A DNA stretch of 50,821 nt, taken from positions 1 to 50,821 of the forward strand of contig JAUMXB010000017.1 of assembly GCA_030529365.1 (NCBI GenBank), written 5' to 3'. The notes beneath the pieces were generated by a model. That model was given only the letters and a program-made list of their open reading frames with translations, ran no database searches and had not been told where the DNA came from. How positions within the stretch are numbered: the stretch's first letter is position 1; each line of letters begins with the position of its first letter. Made by a program: the position numbers and the translations under genes. The stretch comes from Cardiobacteriaceae bacterium (lineage in GTDB: Bacteria > Pseudomonadota > Gammaproteobacteria > Cardiobacteriales > Cardiobacteriaceae). Below, one piece after another: positions 34,367 through 46,004 of the stretch.

Positions 34367-34825
34367 ATGTCTCCCCGTCAAACTTTCATCCTGCGCTTCA
34401 GCCTTGCCGGCGGCATCACTTTCGTCACCTGCGCATTGCTTGTCATGCTGCTCGCCGCCTGGCTGGAAGGCAGCACCAGCGCATTTCTTGATTTCATCAG
34501 GCCGCCGGACAATATCGGCATCACCAGAATGGTCACCGTCTTTTTCGCCATCGTTCTCATCGGCATACCGCCTGGCGCCCTCACGGCATGGCTGCTCGCG
34601 CTCATGGATAGCCGCCGCAACCCGGGCGGACTCGCCTATGCAGCACTGCTGGGCGGCATCTTTGGCGCACTGGGCGGCACGGGAGTCGGCAGCGTCTTTC
34701 ACAAGGCCGCGCCCTTCGCGCCCGAACACATCTGGCATTACAGCCTGCTCTTCGCTGCATTCGGCGCACTGGCCAGCCTGCTCCTCGCTGCCCTGCTGCT
34801 GCCGAGAAACGGATTCCGCCCCTGA
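34367..34825 (+). CDS. Hypothetical four-helix membrane protein
   Basis: A 152-residue integral membrane protein with four probable helices (GGITFVTCALLVMLLAAWL, TVFFAIVLIGIPPGALTAWLLAL, LAYAALLGGIFGALGGTG, LLFAAFGALASLLLAALLL). No family is recognised. The frame extends upstream to 34298; ATG 34367 is preferred because it begins MSPRQTFILRF directly before the first helix, but neither start has a clear ribosome site. Confidence 0.7.
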   Translation: MSPRQTFILRFSLAGGITFVTCALLVMLLAAWLEGSTSAFLDFIRPPDNIGITRMVTVFFAIVLIGIPPGALTAWLLALMDSRRNPGGLAYAALLGGIFGALGGTGVGSVFHKAAPFAPEHIWHYSLLFAAFGALASLLLAALLLPRNGFRP

Positions 34826-34855
34826 TCGCGCCTCATGTGCCTACCGGAATCATAA

Positions 34856-34941
34856 TGAGAAAATTTCTCATAAAGAAGCGCTTGTAGCGATAAATTTTCT
34901 CACGATAAGCGCTTGTTAGTGGTAAAAAATCACTGTTTTTA
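34856..34941. repeat. Palindromic array element, two dyads (copy 10)
   Basis: AAGCGCTT dyads start at 34876 and 34907 (31 bp apart). Left AT dyad GAGAAAATTTCTC, middle GATAAATTTTCTC, right end TGGTAAAAAATCACTGTTTTT. It lies between convergent genes. Confidence 0.95.
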
Positions 34942-34961
34942 CTTAAAACATAAAACAGGCA

Positions 34962-35633
34962 TCATCCACGCACCTTGCCCAGCTCATCGCGCATCTTCGC
35001 GATCACTTCTTCATAATCCGGCGCGTTGAAAATGGCGGAACCGGCCACGAAAGTATCCGCGCCCGCCTCGGCAATGGCGCGGATATTGTCCACCTTCACG
35101 CCGCCATCCACTTCCAGGCGAATATCGCGCCCGCTCTTGTCGATGATCGCGCGCGCCGCGCGCAGCTTGTCGAGCGCCGCCGGAATGAACGCCTGCCCGC
35201 CGAAGCCGGGATTGACCGACATCACCAGAATCATGTCCACCTTGTCGATCACATAATCGAGATAATGCAGCGGGGTGGCCGGATTGAACACCAGCCCGGC
35301 CTTCACGCCGCGGCTTTTGATGAGCTGGAGGGAGCGGTCGATATGCGTGCTCGCCTCGGGATGGAAAGTGATGTAATCCGCACCGGCATCGGCAAACTGG
35401 GCAATGAGATCATCCACCGGCGACACCATCAGATGCACATCGATCGGCGCCTTGATGCCATATTTTTTCAGCGCCGCGCACACCATCGGGCCAATCGTCA
35501 GATTCGGCACATAATGGTTGTCCATCACATCGAAATGCACCACATCCGCCCCGGCAGCCAGCACGTTTTCCACTTCCTCGCCAAGCCGGGCAAAATCCGC
35601 GGAAAGAATCGACGGCGCAATCCAGAAATCCAT
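34962..35633 (-). CDS. rpe: Ribulose-phosphate 3-epimerase
   Basis: A 223-residue TIM-barrel enzyme interconverting ribulose-5-phosphate and xylulose-5-phosphate. [17 protein letters not shown], the metal-site segment [16 protein letters not shown], and [14 protein letters not shown] are family signatures, with a final DGGVKVDN phosphate/metal loop. It is divergent from birA with about 63 bp between them and convergent with the membrane protein gene. Confidence 0.97.
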   Translation of the reverse strand: MDFWIAPSILSADFARLGEEVENVLAAGADVVHFDVMDNHYVPNLTIGPMVCAALKKYGIKAPIDVHLMVSPVDDLIAQFADAGADYITFHPEASTHIDRSLQLIKSRGVKAGLVFNPATPLHYLDYVIDKVDMILVMSVNPGFGGQAFIPAALDKLRAARAIIDKSGRDIRLEVDGGVKVDNIRAIAEAGADTFVAGSAIFNAPDYEEVIAKMRDELGKVRG

Positions 35634-35696
35634 TGGTATAACTCCCCTGTTTCAGTAAAATTGCCGCAGTTTACCAATCCGACTGGATTTACACGA

Positions 35697-36395
35697 GTGC
35701 AAACTTTCCCCGGCCACTGCTATTTCTTCGCCCGACTGGATTCCACCCAGCGCTATCTCCTTGATCATCCGCGCACTGCCCTGCCGCTGCTCTGCGTGGC
35801 GCGCGAACAAAGCGCGGGCGTCGGCCAGCGCGGGCGCGTCTGGCAATCGCCGCCCGGCCATCTCTACATGAGCCTTGCCGTCAACCTCCCCGGCGATGCC
35901 GCCCTGCATCAGGGGCTGGCGCAGGCCGTTGCCCTTTGCCTTGCCGAAACGCTTGATCCTGAAGCGAAGCATCTCCGCCTCAAATGGCCGAACGATCTCT
36001 TCCTCGCCGGCCGCAAACTCGGCGGCATCCTCGTCGATACGCTGCCGCGCGGCGACGATCTCTGCGCCGTCATCGGCATCGGCATCAATGTCGAAGCGCG
36101 TGATGAAGCCGCAGGCATCCGCGAGATCGATGCAGCGGCAGACGCTGAAACCCTGCTCGCGCGCATCCTGCCTGCCCTCATGCCGCGCCTGCAAGGCTGG
36201 CAGGAAAAGCCCTATCTTCCCATTGATCACCGCTGGCCGAACTACGACCTCTATCACGGAAAATCCTGCATTCTCGAAGGCATCGCAGAGCCGCAGCGCC
36301 TTCGCGGCATCGACCAGAAAGGCCGCCTCATCGCGCAGGACGCGAGCGGCAAACTGCAATTTCTCACCCAAACCCGCATCCAGGCTCCCGCATGA
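35697..36395 (+). CDS. birA: Biotin-[acetyl-CoA-carboxylase] ligase, short form without HTH
   Basis: A 232-residue biotin-protein ligase. The biotinoyl-AMP loop is GVGQRGRVW (residues 41-49) and the LKWPNDLFLAGRKLGGILVDT segment carries the catalytic lysines. The start is taken at GTG 35697; upstream codons in the same frame overlap the rpe promoter region and antisense rpe. The N-terminal winged-helix domain of E. coli BirA is absent, so it should biotinylate carboxyl carrier protein but not repress bio genes. It overlaps coaX by 4 bp, a common birA-coaX operon. Confidence 0.9.
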   Translation: MQTFPGHCYFFARLDSTQRYLLDHPRTALPLLCVAREQSAGVGQRGRVWQSPPGHLYMSLAVNLPGDAALHQGLAQAVALCLAETLDPEAKHLRLKWPNDLFLAGRKLGGILVDTLPRGDDLCAVIGIGINVEARDEAAGIREIDAAADAETLLARILPALMPRLQGWQEKPYLPIDHRWPNYDLYHGKSCILEGIAEPQRLRGIDQKGRLIAQDASGKLQFLTQTRIQAPA

Positions 36396-37135
36396 CCTTT
36401 CTCTTGATCGACGCCGGCAATTCCCGCATCAAATGGCTGTATGGCAATACCGTTCCTGGCATCGTCGAAGCCGCCTCCTACAAAAGCGACTGGAAAACCC
36501 GCCTGTACCGCGCCTGGCACTTGCTGCCCGAGCCGGAAATCGTGGCGCTCTCCAGCGTCAACCATCCCGAAATCGAGGAACACGTCATCCGCCAGGTGGA
36601 TGAACTGTGGGGCAAGCCGGTGAAAATCTTCACCGCACAGAAGCACACCAACGGCTCGCTCACCGTCGCCTATGCCGAGCCGGAAAAGCTTGGCACCGAC
36701 CGCTATCTCGCCATGCTTGGCGCGCGCAGCCTCACCCGCGATCCGCTTTGCGTCGTCGGCTGCGGCACCGCCATCACTCTCGATGCCGTCGATGGCGACG
36801 GCAACCACTTGGGCGGCCTCATTCTGCCCGGCATCCGTCTCGCCGAAAACGCCCTTTTGCAAAACACGCAAAAACTCACGCCCATGCGCTGGACGCCCAA
36901 CCCGCTCGGCAACGATACCGCAAGCTGCATCGGCGCCGGCATCCATCATGCGCTGCCCGCCGGCATCGACCACATCATCGACGAACTCGAAGCCTCGCAC
37001 GGCTACTATTTCAAGCGTTTCGCTTTCGGCGGCGATGCACAAATCCTCTTTGGCAACCGCCCTACCTACCGCATCGAACCCGACCTCATGTTCGGCGGCA
37101 TGATTGCCCATCTTCGTCCACAAAATCCTAAATAA
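36392..37135 (+). CDS. coaX: Type III pantothenate kinase
   Basis: A 247-residue ASKHA-fold kinase that phosphorylates pantothenate, the first step of CoA synthesis. The phosphate loop LLIDAGNSRIKW has Asp7; GTDRYLAMLGAR and VGCGTAITLDAVDGDGNHLGG are the pantothenate and metal-site motifs. Its ATG overlaps the birA stop. Its stop codon is followed at once by repeat copy 11. Confidence 0.95.
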   Translation: MTFLLIDAGNSRIKWLYGNTVPGIVEAASYKSDWKTRLYRAWHLLPEPEIVALSSVNHPEIEEHVIRQVDELWGKPVKIFTAQKHTNGSLTVAYAEPEKLGTDRYLAMLGARSLTRDPLCVVGCGTAITLDAVDGDGNHLGGLILPGIRLAENALLQNTQKLTPMRWTPNPLGNDTASCIGAGIHHALPAGIDHIIDELEASHGYYFKRFAFGGDAQILFGNRPTYRIEPDLMFGGMIAHLRPQNPK

Positions 37136-37136
37136 C

Positions 37137-37216
37137 GGTAAATTTTCCCACCAACAAGCGCTTATATCGAGAAAATTTATCACGATAAGCGCTTATTCAT
37201 GAGAAAATTTCTCATC
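37137..37216. repeat. Palindromic array element, two dyads (copy 11)
   Basis: AAGCGCTT dyads start at 37156 and 37187 (31 bp apart), middle GAGAAAATTTATC, right AT dyad GAGAAAATTTCTC. It begins 2 bp after the coaX stop. The 160 bp from here to the next gene hold no gene; a weak hairpin (CAGAC / GTCTG) lies near 37256-37271. Confidence 0.95.
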
Positions 37217-37377
37217 ACAACATCCTCCTGCCCCATCGTTACCATCCGTACAATCAGACGAAACAGTCTGCTGATTTTCTTCAAAAAAACATTCCTCCCC
37301 CGTTCACGCTTCCGGCAACAGCTTCCCCCCTCTGCCCGCTTTGCGATAATGCCCGCTTTTCCCAACCGGCACCCCGC

Positions 37378-38475
37378 ATGACCGATGTTTCCCAGCGCCG
37401 TTATTATCACGGCCTCGACACTCTCCGCGCCGTTCTCATGCTGGTCGGCGTGCTCTGGCATGCCGCAGGCATCCTCTCGCCGGTATCCACCTTCGTCTAT
37501 TCCAGCCCCATCCACAAAAGCTTCGCTATCTACGCCAGCATCTATCCCGAGCATCTTTTCCGCATGGAAGCCTTTTTCCTCGTTTCCGGCTTTCTCTCGC
37601 AAATGGTGCTGATGCGCAAGGGCAAAGGCGAATTCCTGCGCGCGCGCGTCAGGCGCGTGCTCATTCCCCTGCTGCTCGGCTGCTTCGGCGTGAACCTGCT
37701 GTTGCAGATTTTCGGCAGTGTTTACATGGACTACCGCTGGGAAAATTTCGACATGTGGCGCTGGGTCATGCACGGCTGGTTTCTTATTACCCTGTTCCTT
37801 TGCGCGCTTATCGATTGCATGCTGCCGCGCGACGCTATCGCGAAAACGCGCTGGCCCGGCATACTGCTGGCGCTCGCCATCGCCTGGGTGGGCTATATCG
37901 CCCTCGATTACTGGAACGCCAATCTCTGGCATTTCTGGGATCCGGTCAAAGGCAACCTTTTCAATTTCTTCGTGCTCAACACCGCGCAGTTCTACCCGCT
38001 CTATTTCGCGGGCGCGCTGCTCTATCATCATCAGGACTGGCTAAACCGCCTCGACTGGCGCACCCTGCTGCCGCTTGCCGTCATCACCTTCGCCGCCGCA
38101 GTCATCATCTATCTGCACAGCCTCAATTTCTACCGCCCGTTCGGGCGCGAATGGTATTCGCCGCTGCTTTACCGCGCCGTGCATCTCGTGAGCGCTGGCG
38201 GCATCGCCTTTCTGCTCTTTGTCTGGTGCCATCGCATCACCCGCGCCAACGGCCAGATCGTACGCTATCTGATCGATTCCGCGATTGTCATTTATCTGGT
38301 GCACCATCCGCTCGTCATCATCTTCGGCTGGGCTTTCGATACGCCCGCCCTCGGCAATCTCGCCTACTTCCTGCTCGTCACCGGCGTCACCGTTGCCGTT
38401 TCCTATCTCTGCTACGAAGGCATCCGCCGCTCGCGCCTGCTGCGTTTTGCCTTCGGCCTGCGCGCGCCGCAGTGA
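37378..38475 (+). CDS. Acyltransferase 3 family membrane protein (OpgC/OafA-like)
   Basis: A 365-residue protein with about ten hydrophobic segments and the acyltransferase-3 N-terminal signature YHGLDTLRAVLMLVGVLWHA, including the conserved His in the first helix region. FRMEAFFLVSGFLSQM matches the family's second motif. Members O-acylate sugars of envelope polysaccharides, glucans or antibiotics; the acceptor here is unknown. No glycan operon surrounds it. A short 33-bp gap separates it from era. Confidence 0.88.
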   Translation: MTDVSQRRYYHGLDTLRAVLMLVGVLWHAAGILSPVSTFVYSSPIHKSFAIYASIYPEHLFRMEAFFLVSGFLSQMVLMRKGKGEFLRARVRRVLIPLLLGCFGVNLLLQIFGSVYMDYRWENFDMWRWVMHGWFLITLFLCALIDCMLPRDAIAKTRWPGILLALAIAWVGYIALDYWNANLWHFWDPVKGNLFNFFVLNTAQFYPLYFAGALLYHHQDWLNRLDWRTLLPLAVITFAAAVIIYLHSLNFYRPFGREWYSPLLYRAVHLVSAGGIAFLLFVWCHRITRANGQIVRYLIDSAIVIYLVHHPLVIIFGWAFDTPALGNLAYFLLVTGVTVAVSYLCYEGIRRSRLLRFAFGLRAPQ

Positions 38476-38508
38476 TAGAATGCGCGCTCCCCTGCCAACG
38501 GAGCGAAC

Positions 38509-39417
38509 ATGAACACCCGATCCGGCTACGTAGCCATCGTCGGCCGACCCAACGTCGGCAAATCCACCCTGATCAACCACCTCATCGGCCAGAAAATCGC
38601 CATCACCTCGAAAAAACCGCAAACCACGCGCCATGCCCTGCTCGGCATCTGGACGGAAGGTAATGACCAAATCGTCTTCGTCGATACCCCCGGCATCCAC
38701 CAGGGCAGCAAAAAAGCCATCAACCGCCAGATGAACCGCGCCGCCTGGCAAAGCATGGACTATGTGGACATCATCGTGCAGGTCACGGAAGCCGGGCGCT
38801 TCACCGAAGAAGACGAGCGCGTTGCCAAGGGCGTTGTCGATAGCGGCAAACCCGTCATCCAGGTGCTCAACAAAATCGACCATTTCAAGGACAAAACCGC
38901 GCTGCTCGCCAGCCTGCAAGCCATCCAGCAAAAAGGCGACTGGGCGGAAATCATCCCCGTATCGGCGAAAAACGGCCAGAACCTCGATGCCCTGCTCGCC
39001 GCCCTCACCAACCGCCTGCCCGCACAACCTTGGCTCTTCGACGAAGAGCAGATCACCACCGCCAGCCTGCGCTTCATGGCCGCGGAAATCGTGCGCGAAA
39101 AACTCTTCCGCTATTTGCACCAGGAAATCCCCTACGAACTCGGCGTCGTCATCGAGCGCTACCAGGAAGATGAACGCCTCGTGCAAATCGACGCCACCAT
39201 CATCGTCGAACGCGACAGCCAGAAAGGCATCGTCATCGGCAAAGGCGGCAAAACCCTGAAACTCATCGGGCAAAGCGCCCGCGAAGACCTGGAAAAAATG
39301 CTGGAAAAGAAAGTCATGCTGCGCAACTTCGTGAAAGTGAAGGAAAACTGGCGCGACAACGACCAGGTCATCCACAGCATGGGACTCGGCAGCGGCGCTG
39401 ACGGCGATCTGGCCTGA
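38509..39417 (+). CDS. era: GTPase Era
   Basis: A 302-residue ribosome-assembly GTPase that binds the 3' end of 16S rRNA. G1 is GRPNVGKST (12-20), G3 DTPG (59-62) and G4 NKID (121-124); the C-terminal KH domain shows GIVIGKGGKTLKLIG. It is complete. Usually era lies with rnc and recO; here neither neighbour is present. Confidence 0.97.
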   Translation: MNTRSGYVAIVGRPNVGKSTLINHLIGQKIAITSKKPQTTRHALLGIWTEGNDQIVFVDTPGIHQGSKKAINRQMNRAAWQSMDYVDIIVQVTEAGRFTEEDERVAKGVVDSGKPVIQVLNKIDHFKDKTALLASLQAIQQKGDWAEIIPVSAKNGQNLDALLAALTNRLPAQPWLFDEEQITTASLRFMAAEIVREKLFRYLHQEIPYELGVVIERYQEDERLVQIDATIIVERDSQKGIVIGKGGKTLKLIGQSAREDLEKMLEKKVMLRNFVKVKENWRDNDQVIHSMGLGSGADGDLA

Positions 39418-39474
39418 TTCTGGAATAAACCCCAGCAACATCCTGAAAAATTTCAAAAAATAACCAAAAATCGT

Positions 39475-39551
39475 TATTTTTTACCATCATAAAGCGCTTA
39501 TCATGCAAAAAAATTCTCATAACAAGCGTTTTTATGAGAAATTTTACCATT
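39475..39551. repeat. Palindromic array element, two dyads, one mutated (copy 12)
   Basis: AAGCGCTT at 39492 and a mutated AAGCGTTT at 39524, 32 bp apart because of an extra A in the middle A-tract. Outer ends are TTTTTTACCA and GAGAAATTTTACCA. It lies between era and pnuC. Confidence 0.92.
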
Positions 39552-39586
39552 TGCTCTCACAAAAAAACCACACACAGGAAACGTCC

Positions 39587-40375
39587 ATGAACATCCTCCA
39601 CAAACTCACCCACGAATGGCAACAACCCTGGATCATCCTCTGGTTCATCTGCGGCGTCATCGCCCTCTATGCCGGTGTCGCCATTGAAATCAACCAGCCC
39701 TTCCCTGGCGCTTTCAATGCCCTGCTCGCCGAAGAAAACCGCTTCGTGCTCATCAAGTTCGGCGTCGCGATTATCGGCCTGCTCTGCGTCGTCGCGCTTG
39801 CCTTCCGCAAAAATCTTTCCGGCAACGGCCTCGGCATTGCCGCCAACATCGGCGAAATCTTCGTGCAGGGCAAAAGCGGCGCCACCGGCCTCATGCTCTC
39901 GCCCATCTTCTACCTCACCACCCACGTTTACGGCCTTTACTATTGGGGCAAAAACCGCGACGGCGACGGCAACATGATCCCGCGCGGCGCCAGTCTCGCC
40001 GTCTGGATCGTCACCCTCGCCTTCATCGTCGCCGGCCTTTTCGCCTTCCCGTGGCTGAACGAAAAACTCACGCAATACCGCTTCATCGACCTCGATCCGA
40101 GCGCCGCGCTCACCCTCTTCGGCACCGACATCTCCTGGTACACCATCAACGTCACCGCCTTCGTGCTCGGCGTTACCGCGCAAACCGCGATGATCCTGCG
40201 CTATGCCTACTCGTGGTGGCTGTGGATACTGGTCAACTTCGTCTGGCTTACCGTCAACCTCGTCAACGGCAACTACGTCTTCGCCGCGCAAACCATTGTT
40301 TACCAAATCAACGCCATCGTCGCCCTGTACGAATGGTGGGAAAGCAGTCGCGATACAAAAAATCCGTTTTTATAA
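39587..40375 (+). CDS. pnuC: Nicotinamide riboside/mononucleotide transporter PnuC family
   Basis: A 262-residue membrane protein with about seven helices. The C-terminal WWLWILVNFVWLTVNLVNG...YQINAIVALYEWW pattern is typical of PnuC, which imports pyridine nucleosides by facilitated diffusion with trapping by NadR-type kinases. The ATG at 39587 follows ACAGGAAA. A thiamine or riboflavin Pnu homologue cannot be excluded from sequence alone. It complements the pncB-nadE route present in this window. Confidence 0.88.
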   Translation: MNILHKLTHEWQQPWIILWFICGVIALYAGVAIEINQPFPGAFNALLAEENRFVLIKFGVAIIGLLCVVALAFRKNLSGNGLGIAANIGEIFVQGKSGATGLMLSPIFYLTTHVYGLYYWGKNRDGDGNMIPRGASLAVWIVTLAFIVAGLFAFPWLNEKLTQYRFIDLDPSAALTLFGTDISWYTINVTAFVLGVTAQTAMILRYAYSWWLWILVNFVWLTVNLVNGNYVFAAQTIVYQINAIVALYEWWESSRDTKNPFL

Positions 40376-40377
40376 TC

Positions 40378-40454
40378 ATTTTTTACCATAAATAAGCGCT
40401 TGCATAGTGATTTTTTATCACGACAAGCGCTTTATGGTGAGAAAATTTCTCATA
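40378..40454. repeat. Palindromic array element, two dyads (copy 13)
   Basis: AAGCGCTT dyads start at 40394 and 40425 (31 bp apart), middle GATTTTTTATC, right AT dyad GAGAAAATTTCTC. It begins 3 bp after the pnuC stop and ends about 55 bp before the gyrB -10 box. Confidence 0.95.
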
Positions 40455-40477
40455 TACATTCATCCACTCCGCAAACA

Positions 40478-42937
<2,460 letters not shown>

Positions 42938-42959
42938 CGCACTGGCCAAATACAGGGCG

Positions 42960-43105
42960 GAACGTAGGGCGGGCTTCAGCCCACCATGCAAACGCCAAAA
43001 TCCCTCATGTAGAACGTAGGGTGGGTGTCAACCCACCGCGCAAACCCCAACATTTTCAGCATCATTATGTTGAGGTTCGCTTCGCTCACCACCAACCTGC
43101 AACTG
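42960..43105. repeat. GTAGG-type palindromic repeat cluster (copy B)
   Basis: Two tandem starts, GTAGGGCGGGCTTCAGCCCACC and GTAGGGTGGGTGTCAACCCACC, each a small hairpin, then CCAACATTTT, ATGTTG and the distal end CTCACCACCAACCTGC. It shares ends and the CCAACATTTT core with the element after nosZ. It follows gyrB by about 20 bp and may serve as a transcript end. Confidence 0.75.
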
Positions 43106-43138
43106 ATGCATATATTTTATAAATTCGTTTTTTATCAT

Positions 43139-43184
43139 CATTTTTTACCACAACAAGCGCTTTATCGTGATAAAAAACTATTTC
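43139..43184. repeat. Palindromic array element, single dyad (copy 14)
   Basis: One AAGCGCTT dyad at 43155 between TTTTTTACCA and GATAAAAAACTATTTC. It lies between the gyrB-side repeat and the frameshifted SUKH-like gene. Confidence 0.92.
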
Positions 43185-43216
43185 AAAAACCGATTTCATA
43201 AGAAAAATATCACCCC

Positions 43217-43866
43217 ATGTCCCTGCAAAAACTGGAAACCCTGCTCGCCCGCCACGGCCATTTCCACTGTCTGTCGTATTTTCCGCCTGCTGCGGACAGC
43301 AAGGATATTGAAAAAACCGTACCCTTCCGCCACAGCGTCACCCCGCCGGCGCAGACGTCGATGTCCCCGATATCGGCCGCCTGCGCGAGTTTTATGGCGC
43401 TTTCGGCAGCATCGCCTTCTATCACTGCGGCGATGACGATGCCGCGCGCTACCTCGCCGCGCCCCACGAATGGCCGGCCTGTCGCCAGGAATTCGATATC
43501 TGGATCGCCGATATCGACAGCGACGAATGGCACGACATCGCTCCCGCCGAACTCCTGCGCCAGACAGAAGATGGCTATTGCGATTTGCAGGCGCTGGTCA
43601 TCGGCGAAACGCCGCACAGCGGCAACTACATCCTCATGGCCAATAACGGCGCGGTTTACGAATTCGACCACGACGGTTTCGACTTCTTTCTTGTCGCCCC
43701 CGACATCATCGCCTACGCCGAAACCCTGCTTGAACCCGACGCCACAGCGTTGCGCGACTACACCACTTTCCTCAGCTTGCGAGAAGCAGGCGACACTTGC
43801 TCGTGGTACGTCGCCGCCGTGCATTTTGCCGATGGCAAGCTCTTCTCCCTACAAGACGAGGAATAA
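43217..43866 (+). pseudogene. SUKH/SMI1-like protein gene with a single-base frameshift
   Basis: The N-terminal part (MSLQKLETLLARHGHF...PPAADSKDIEK) is read from 43217, but the remainder is in the frame one base earlier, continuing to a stop at 43866: DVPDIGRLREFYGAFG, EFDIWIADIDSDEWHDI, GETPHSGNYILMANNGAVYE. The switch lies between an A6 run (43311) and a C4 run (43341); adding one C to the latter restores a smooth reading through SVTPAGADVDVPD. The C-terminal pattern resembles SMI1/KNR4 (SUKH) proteins, often immunity proteins for toxins. It could be a real decay, a phase-variable switch or a sequencing error. No toxin gene is next to it. Confidence 0.65.
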
Positions 43867-43892
43867 TTCTCAATGAATGCTTTTTAATAAGT

Positions 43893-43931
43893 TATTTTTA
43901 CCGCGACAAGCGCTTCATCATGGTAAAAAAC
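43893..43931. repeat. Palindromic array element, single dyad, minimal form (copy 15)
   Basis: One AAGCGCTT dyad at 43908 between ATTTTTACC and TGGTAAAAAA. This is the cleanest minimal unit: both terminal inverted repeats enclose a single dyad in under 40 bp. Confidence 0.93.
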
Positions 43932-43970
43932 ACCATTATTAACCTTTTCATAAACCAACCCATACACATC

Positions 43971-45311
43971 ATGACTCAATCCCGTACTCCCTTCGTGGCC
44001 ACTGGCCTCATGCTCTTCGCCCTCTTTTTCGGCGCGGGCAACCTCATCTTCCCTGCCTATCTCGGCCAGCAGGCCGGTGAAAACATCGTCTCCGCGCTGA
44101 TCGGCTTTCTGCTGACGGGCGCGGGGCTGCCGCTTTTGGGCGTGCTCGCCATCGTGCATTCCGGCTCGCGCGACGTGCAGGCGCTGGCTTCGCGCGTTTC
44201 TCCCGCCTATGGCATTGCCTTCTCCACCCTGCTCTATCTTGCCATCGGGCCGCTTTTCGCCGCACCGCGCACCGCCACGGTATCCTTTGAAATCGCCCTG
44301 CTGCCTTTCATGGAAAATGCCGACGCTGCCACGCGTGCCTGGGCGCTGGCGCTCTTCAGCATGGCTTTCTTTGCGGTGGCTTTCTGGTTTGCCATTTCGC
44401 CGGGCAAGCTGGTGAACCGCATTGGCAAGGTGCTGACGCCGGTATTGCTGCTCGCCATCGCCATTCTCGTCGGCTACGCCGCCCTCAATCCCATCGGCCC
44501 GCTGCAACCGGCGCAGGGCGATTACGCCACGCACCCCCTCGTCAACAGCATCATCGTGGGCTACGGCACCATGGATGCACTGGCGTCGCTGGTCTTTGCC
44601 ATCATCGTCATCGATGCCGTGCGCGGCATGGGCATCAGCGAATCGCGCCGCGTGTTCCGCATCACGGCACAGGCCGGCGTGGTGGCCGCCGCGTGCCTCG
44701 CGCTCGTCTATATCTTCATCGCGTCGATGGGCGCGAGCAGCGTCACCGGCCTCGGCCTGCTCGATAACGGCGCCGCCATCCTCGCGCAAAGCGCGCAGCA
44801 CTATTTCGGCGGCCCCGGCAAAGTCCTGCTTGCCGTCATCGTCCTTCTCGCCTGCCTGACCACGGCCATTGGTCTCATCAGCGCCTGCGCCGAATATTTC
44901 AACCGCCTCATCCCGCGCATCTCGCTGCGCCAGTTTGCCCTGATTTTCACGCTGGTTTCCGGCTTCCTCGCCAACAAGGGGCTTTCCGGCATCATCAGCT
45001 TCTCGGTGCCTATCCTGATGCTGCTTTATCCGCTGACCATCGTGCTGATTCTGCTGGCTTTCCTTGATCGCACCTTTGCCGGCAGCCGCCGCGTCTATGC
45101 CTGCACCATTGGTGCCACACTCATCGTTGGGCTGCTTGATGCCTGGAAAACCGCCTTTGGCTTCAGCCCGGAATTCAGCAGCGTGCTGAACCGCATCCTG
45201 CCTTTCTACGAGATCGGCATGGGCTGGCTGCTTCCTGCCGCCTGCGGCTTCGCGGTTGGCCTGTTGTGGCATTTCTCGCGCCGCAAAGCGGCTACGGCCC
45301 TTTCCCGGTAA
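43971..45311 (+). CDS. brnQ: Branched-chain amino acid:cation symporter BrnQ
   Basis: A 446-residue LIVCS-family transporter with about twelve membrane helices. The N-terminal GLMLFALFFGAGNLIFPAYLG and the FAAPRTATVSFEIALLPF segment are diagnostic. It imports leucine, isoleucine and valine with sodium or protons. The ATG at 43971 is chosen from a longer open frame because it starts the conserved N-terminus, although no strong ribosome site is visible. dnaQ follows after 9 bp, probably in the same transcript. Confidence 0.94.
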   Translation: MTQSRTPFVATGLMLFALFFGAGNLIFPAYLGQQAGENIVSALIGFLLTGAGLPLLGVLAIVHSGSRDVQALASRVSPAYGIAFSTLLYLAIGPLFAAPRTATVSFEIALLPFMENADAATRAWALALFSMAFFAVAFWFAISPGKLVNRIGKVLTPVLLLAIAILVGYAALNPIGPLQPAQGDYATHPLVNSIIVGYGTMDALASLVFAIIVIDAVRGMGISESRRVFRITAQAGVVAAACLALVYIFIASMGASSVTGLGLLDNGAAILAQSAQHYFGGPGKVLLAVIVLLACLTTAIGLISACAEYFNRLIPRISLRQFALIFTLVSGFLANKGLSGIISFSVPILMLLYPLTIVLILLAFLDRTFAGSRRVYACTIGATLIVGLLDAWKTAFGFSPEFSSVLNRILPFYEIGMGWLLPAACGFAVGLLWHFSRRKAATALSR

Positions 45312-45320
45312 GGCAACGTC

Positions 45321-46004
45321 ATGCGACAAATCATCTTCGATACGGAAACCACGGGCATGACCAAGGTGGGCGGCAATCCCGCCCAGGATCACCGCATCAT
45401 CGAAATTGGCTGCGTCGAGCTGGTTGACCGCCTGCCCACCGGCAACCATTTCCATATCTACCTGAACCCCGAGCGCGCCGTGGATCCCGGCGCCTTTCGC
45501 GTTCACGGCATTGGCGATGATTTCCTGGCCGACAAGCCCGTCTTTGCCGACATCATCGACCAGTTTGAAGCCTACCTGGCCGGCGCTGATGAACTCATCG
45601 CCCACAATATCGCCTTCGACCGCGCCTTTCTCGACCAGGAACTCGCGCTCGCCGGACGCGACTATCGCCTTGCCGACCGCTTCATCCTTACCGACAGCCT
45701 GCTGCTGGCGCGGGAAAAATTTGCCAGCGCCCGCAACAACCTCGATGCCCTCTGCTCCCGCTTCGGCATCGACAACAGCAACCGCGACCTGCACGGCGCA
45801 TTGCTCGATGCCGAGCTGCTCGCCGAAGTCTATCTGAAACTCACCGGCGGCCAGAGCGGCCTGTGGGAACAGGAGGAAACCGGCAGCGTGCAGGAAATCC
45901 GCGAAGAAGCCGTGAGTCTTGTCGGCAACTGGCTGGTCGCGTGCGCCAGCACGGCCGAACGCGATGCCCACGAACGCATCCTGGCTGCCATTCGCAAATC
46001 CTGA
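45321..46004 (+). CDS. dnaQ: DNA polymerase III subunit epsilon (3'-5' exonuclease)
   Basis: A 227-residue proofreading exonuclease of the DEDD superfamily. ExoI is IIFDTETTGM (Asp7, Glu9), ExoII is in HNIAFDRAFLDQEL and ExoIII in LHGALLDAELLAEVY. The C-terminal segment after residue 185 would bind the polymerase alpha subunit. It is usually paired with rnhA; here it follows brnQ. Its TGA stop is immediately followed by repeat copy 16. Confidence 0.95.
   Translation: MRQIIFDTETTGMTKVGGNPAQDHRIIEIGCVELVDRLPTGNHFHIYLNPERAVDPGAFRVHGIGDDFLADKPVFADIIDQFEAYLAGADELIAHNIAFDRAFLDQELALAGRDYRLADRFILTDSLLLAREKFASARNNLDALCSRFGIDNSNRDLHGALLDAELLAEVYLKLTGGQSGLWEQEETGSVQEIREEAVSLVGNWLVACASTAERDAHERILAAIRKS

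Noticed and set aside
37199-37381. Short frames beginning MRKFLI or MKKFLI inside array elements (also near 8811, 21780, 39500, 46050)
   Set aside because: They arise from the element's GAGAAAATTTCTCAT sequence read as codons. They lack conserved continuation, and only the one at 8811 has an AGGAGT-like site, giving just 17 codons.
43797-43970. N-terminal extension of BrnQ by 58 residues
   Set aside because: It would run through the SUKH-like gene and repeat copy 15; the conserved transporter N-terminus starts at 43971.
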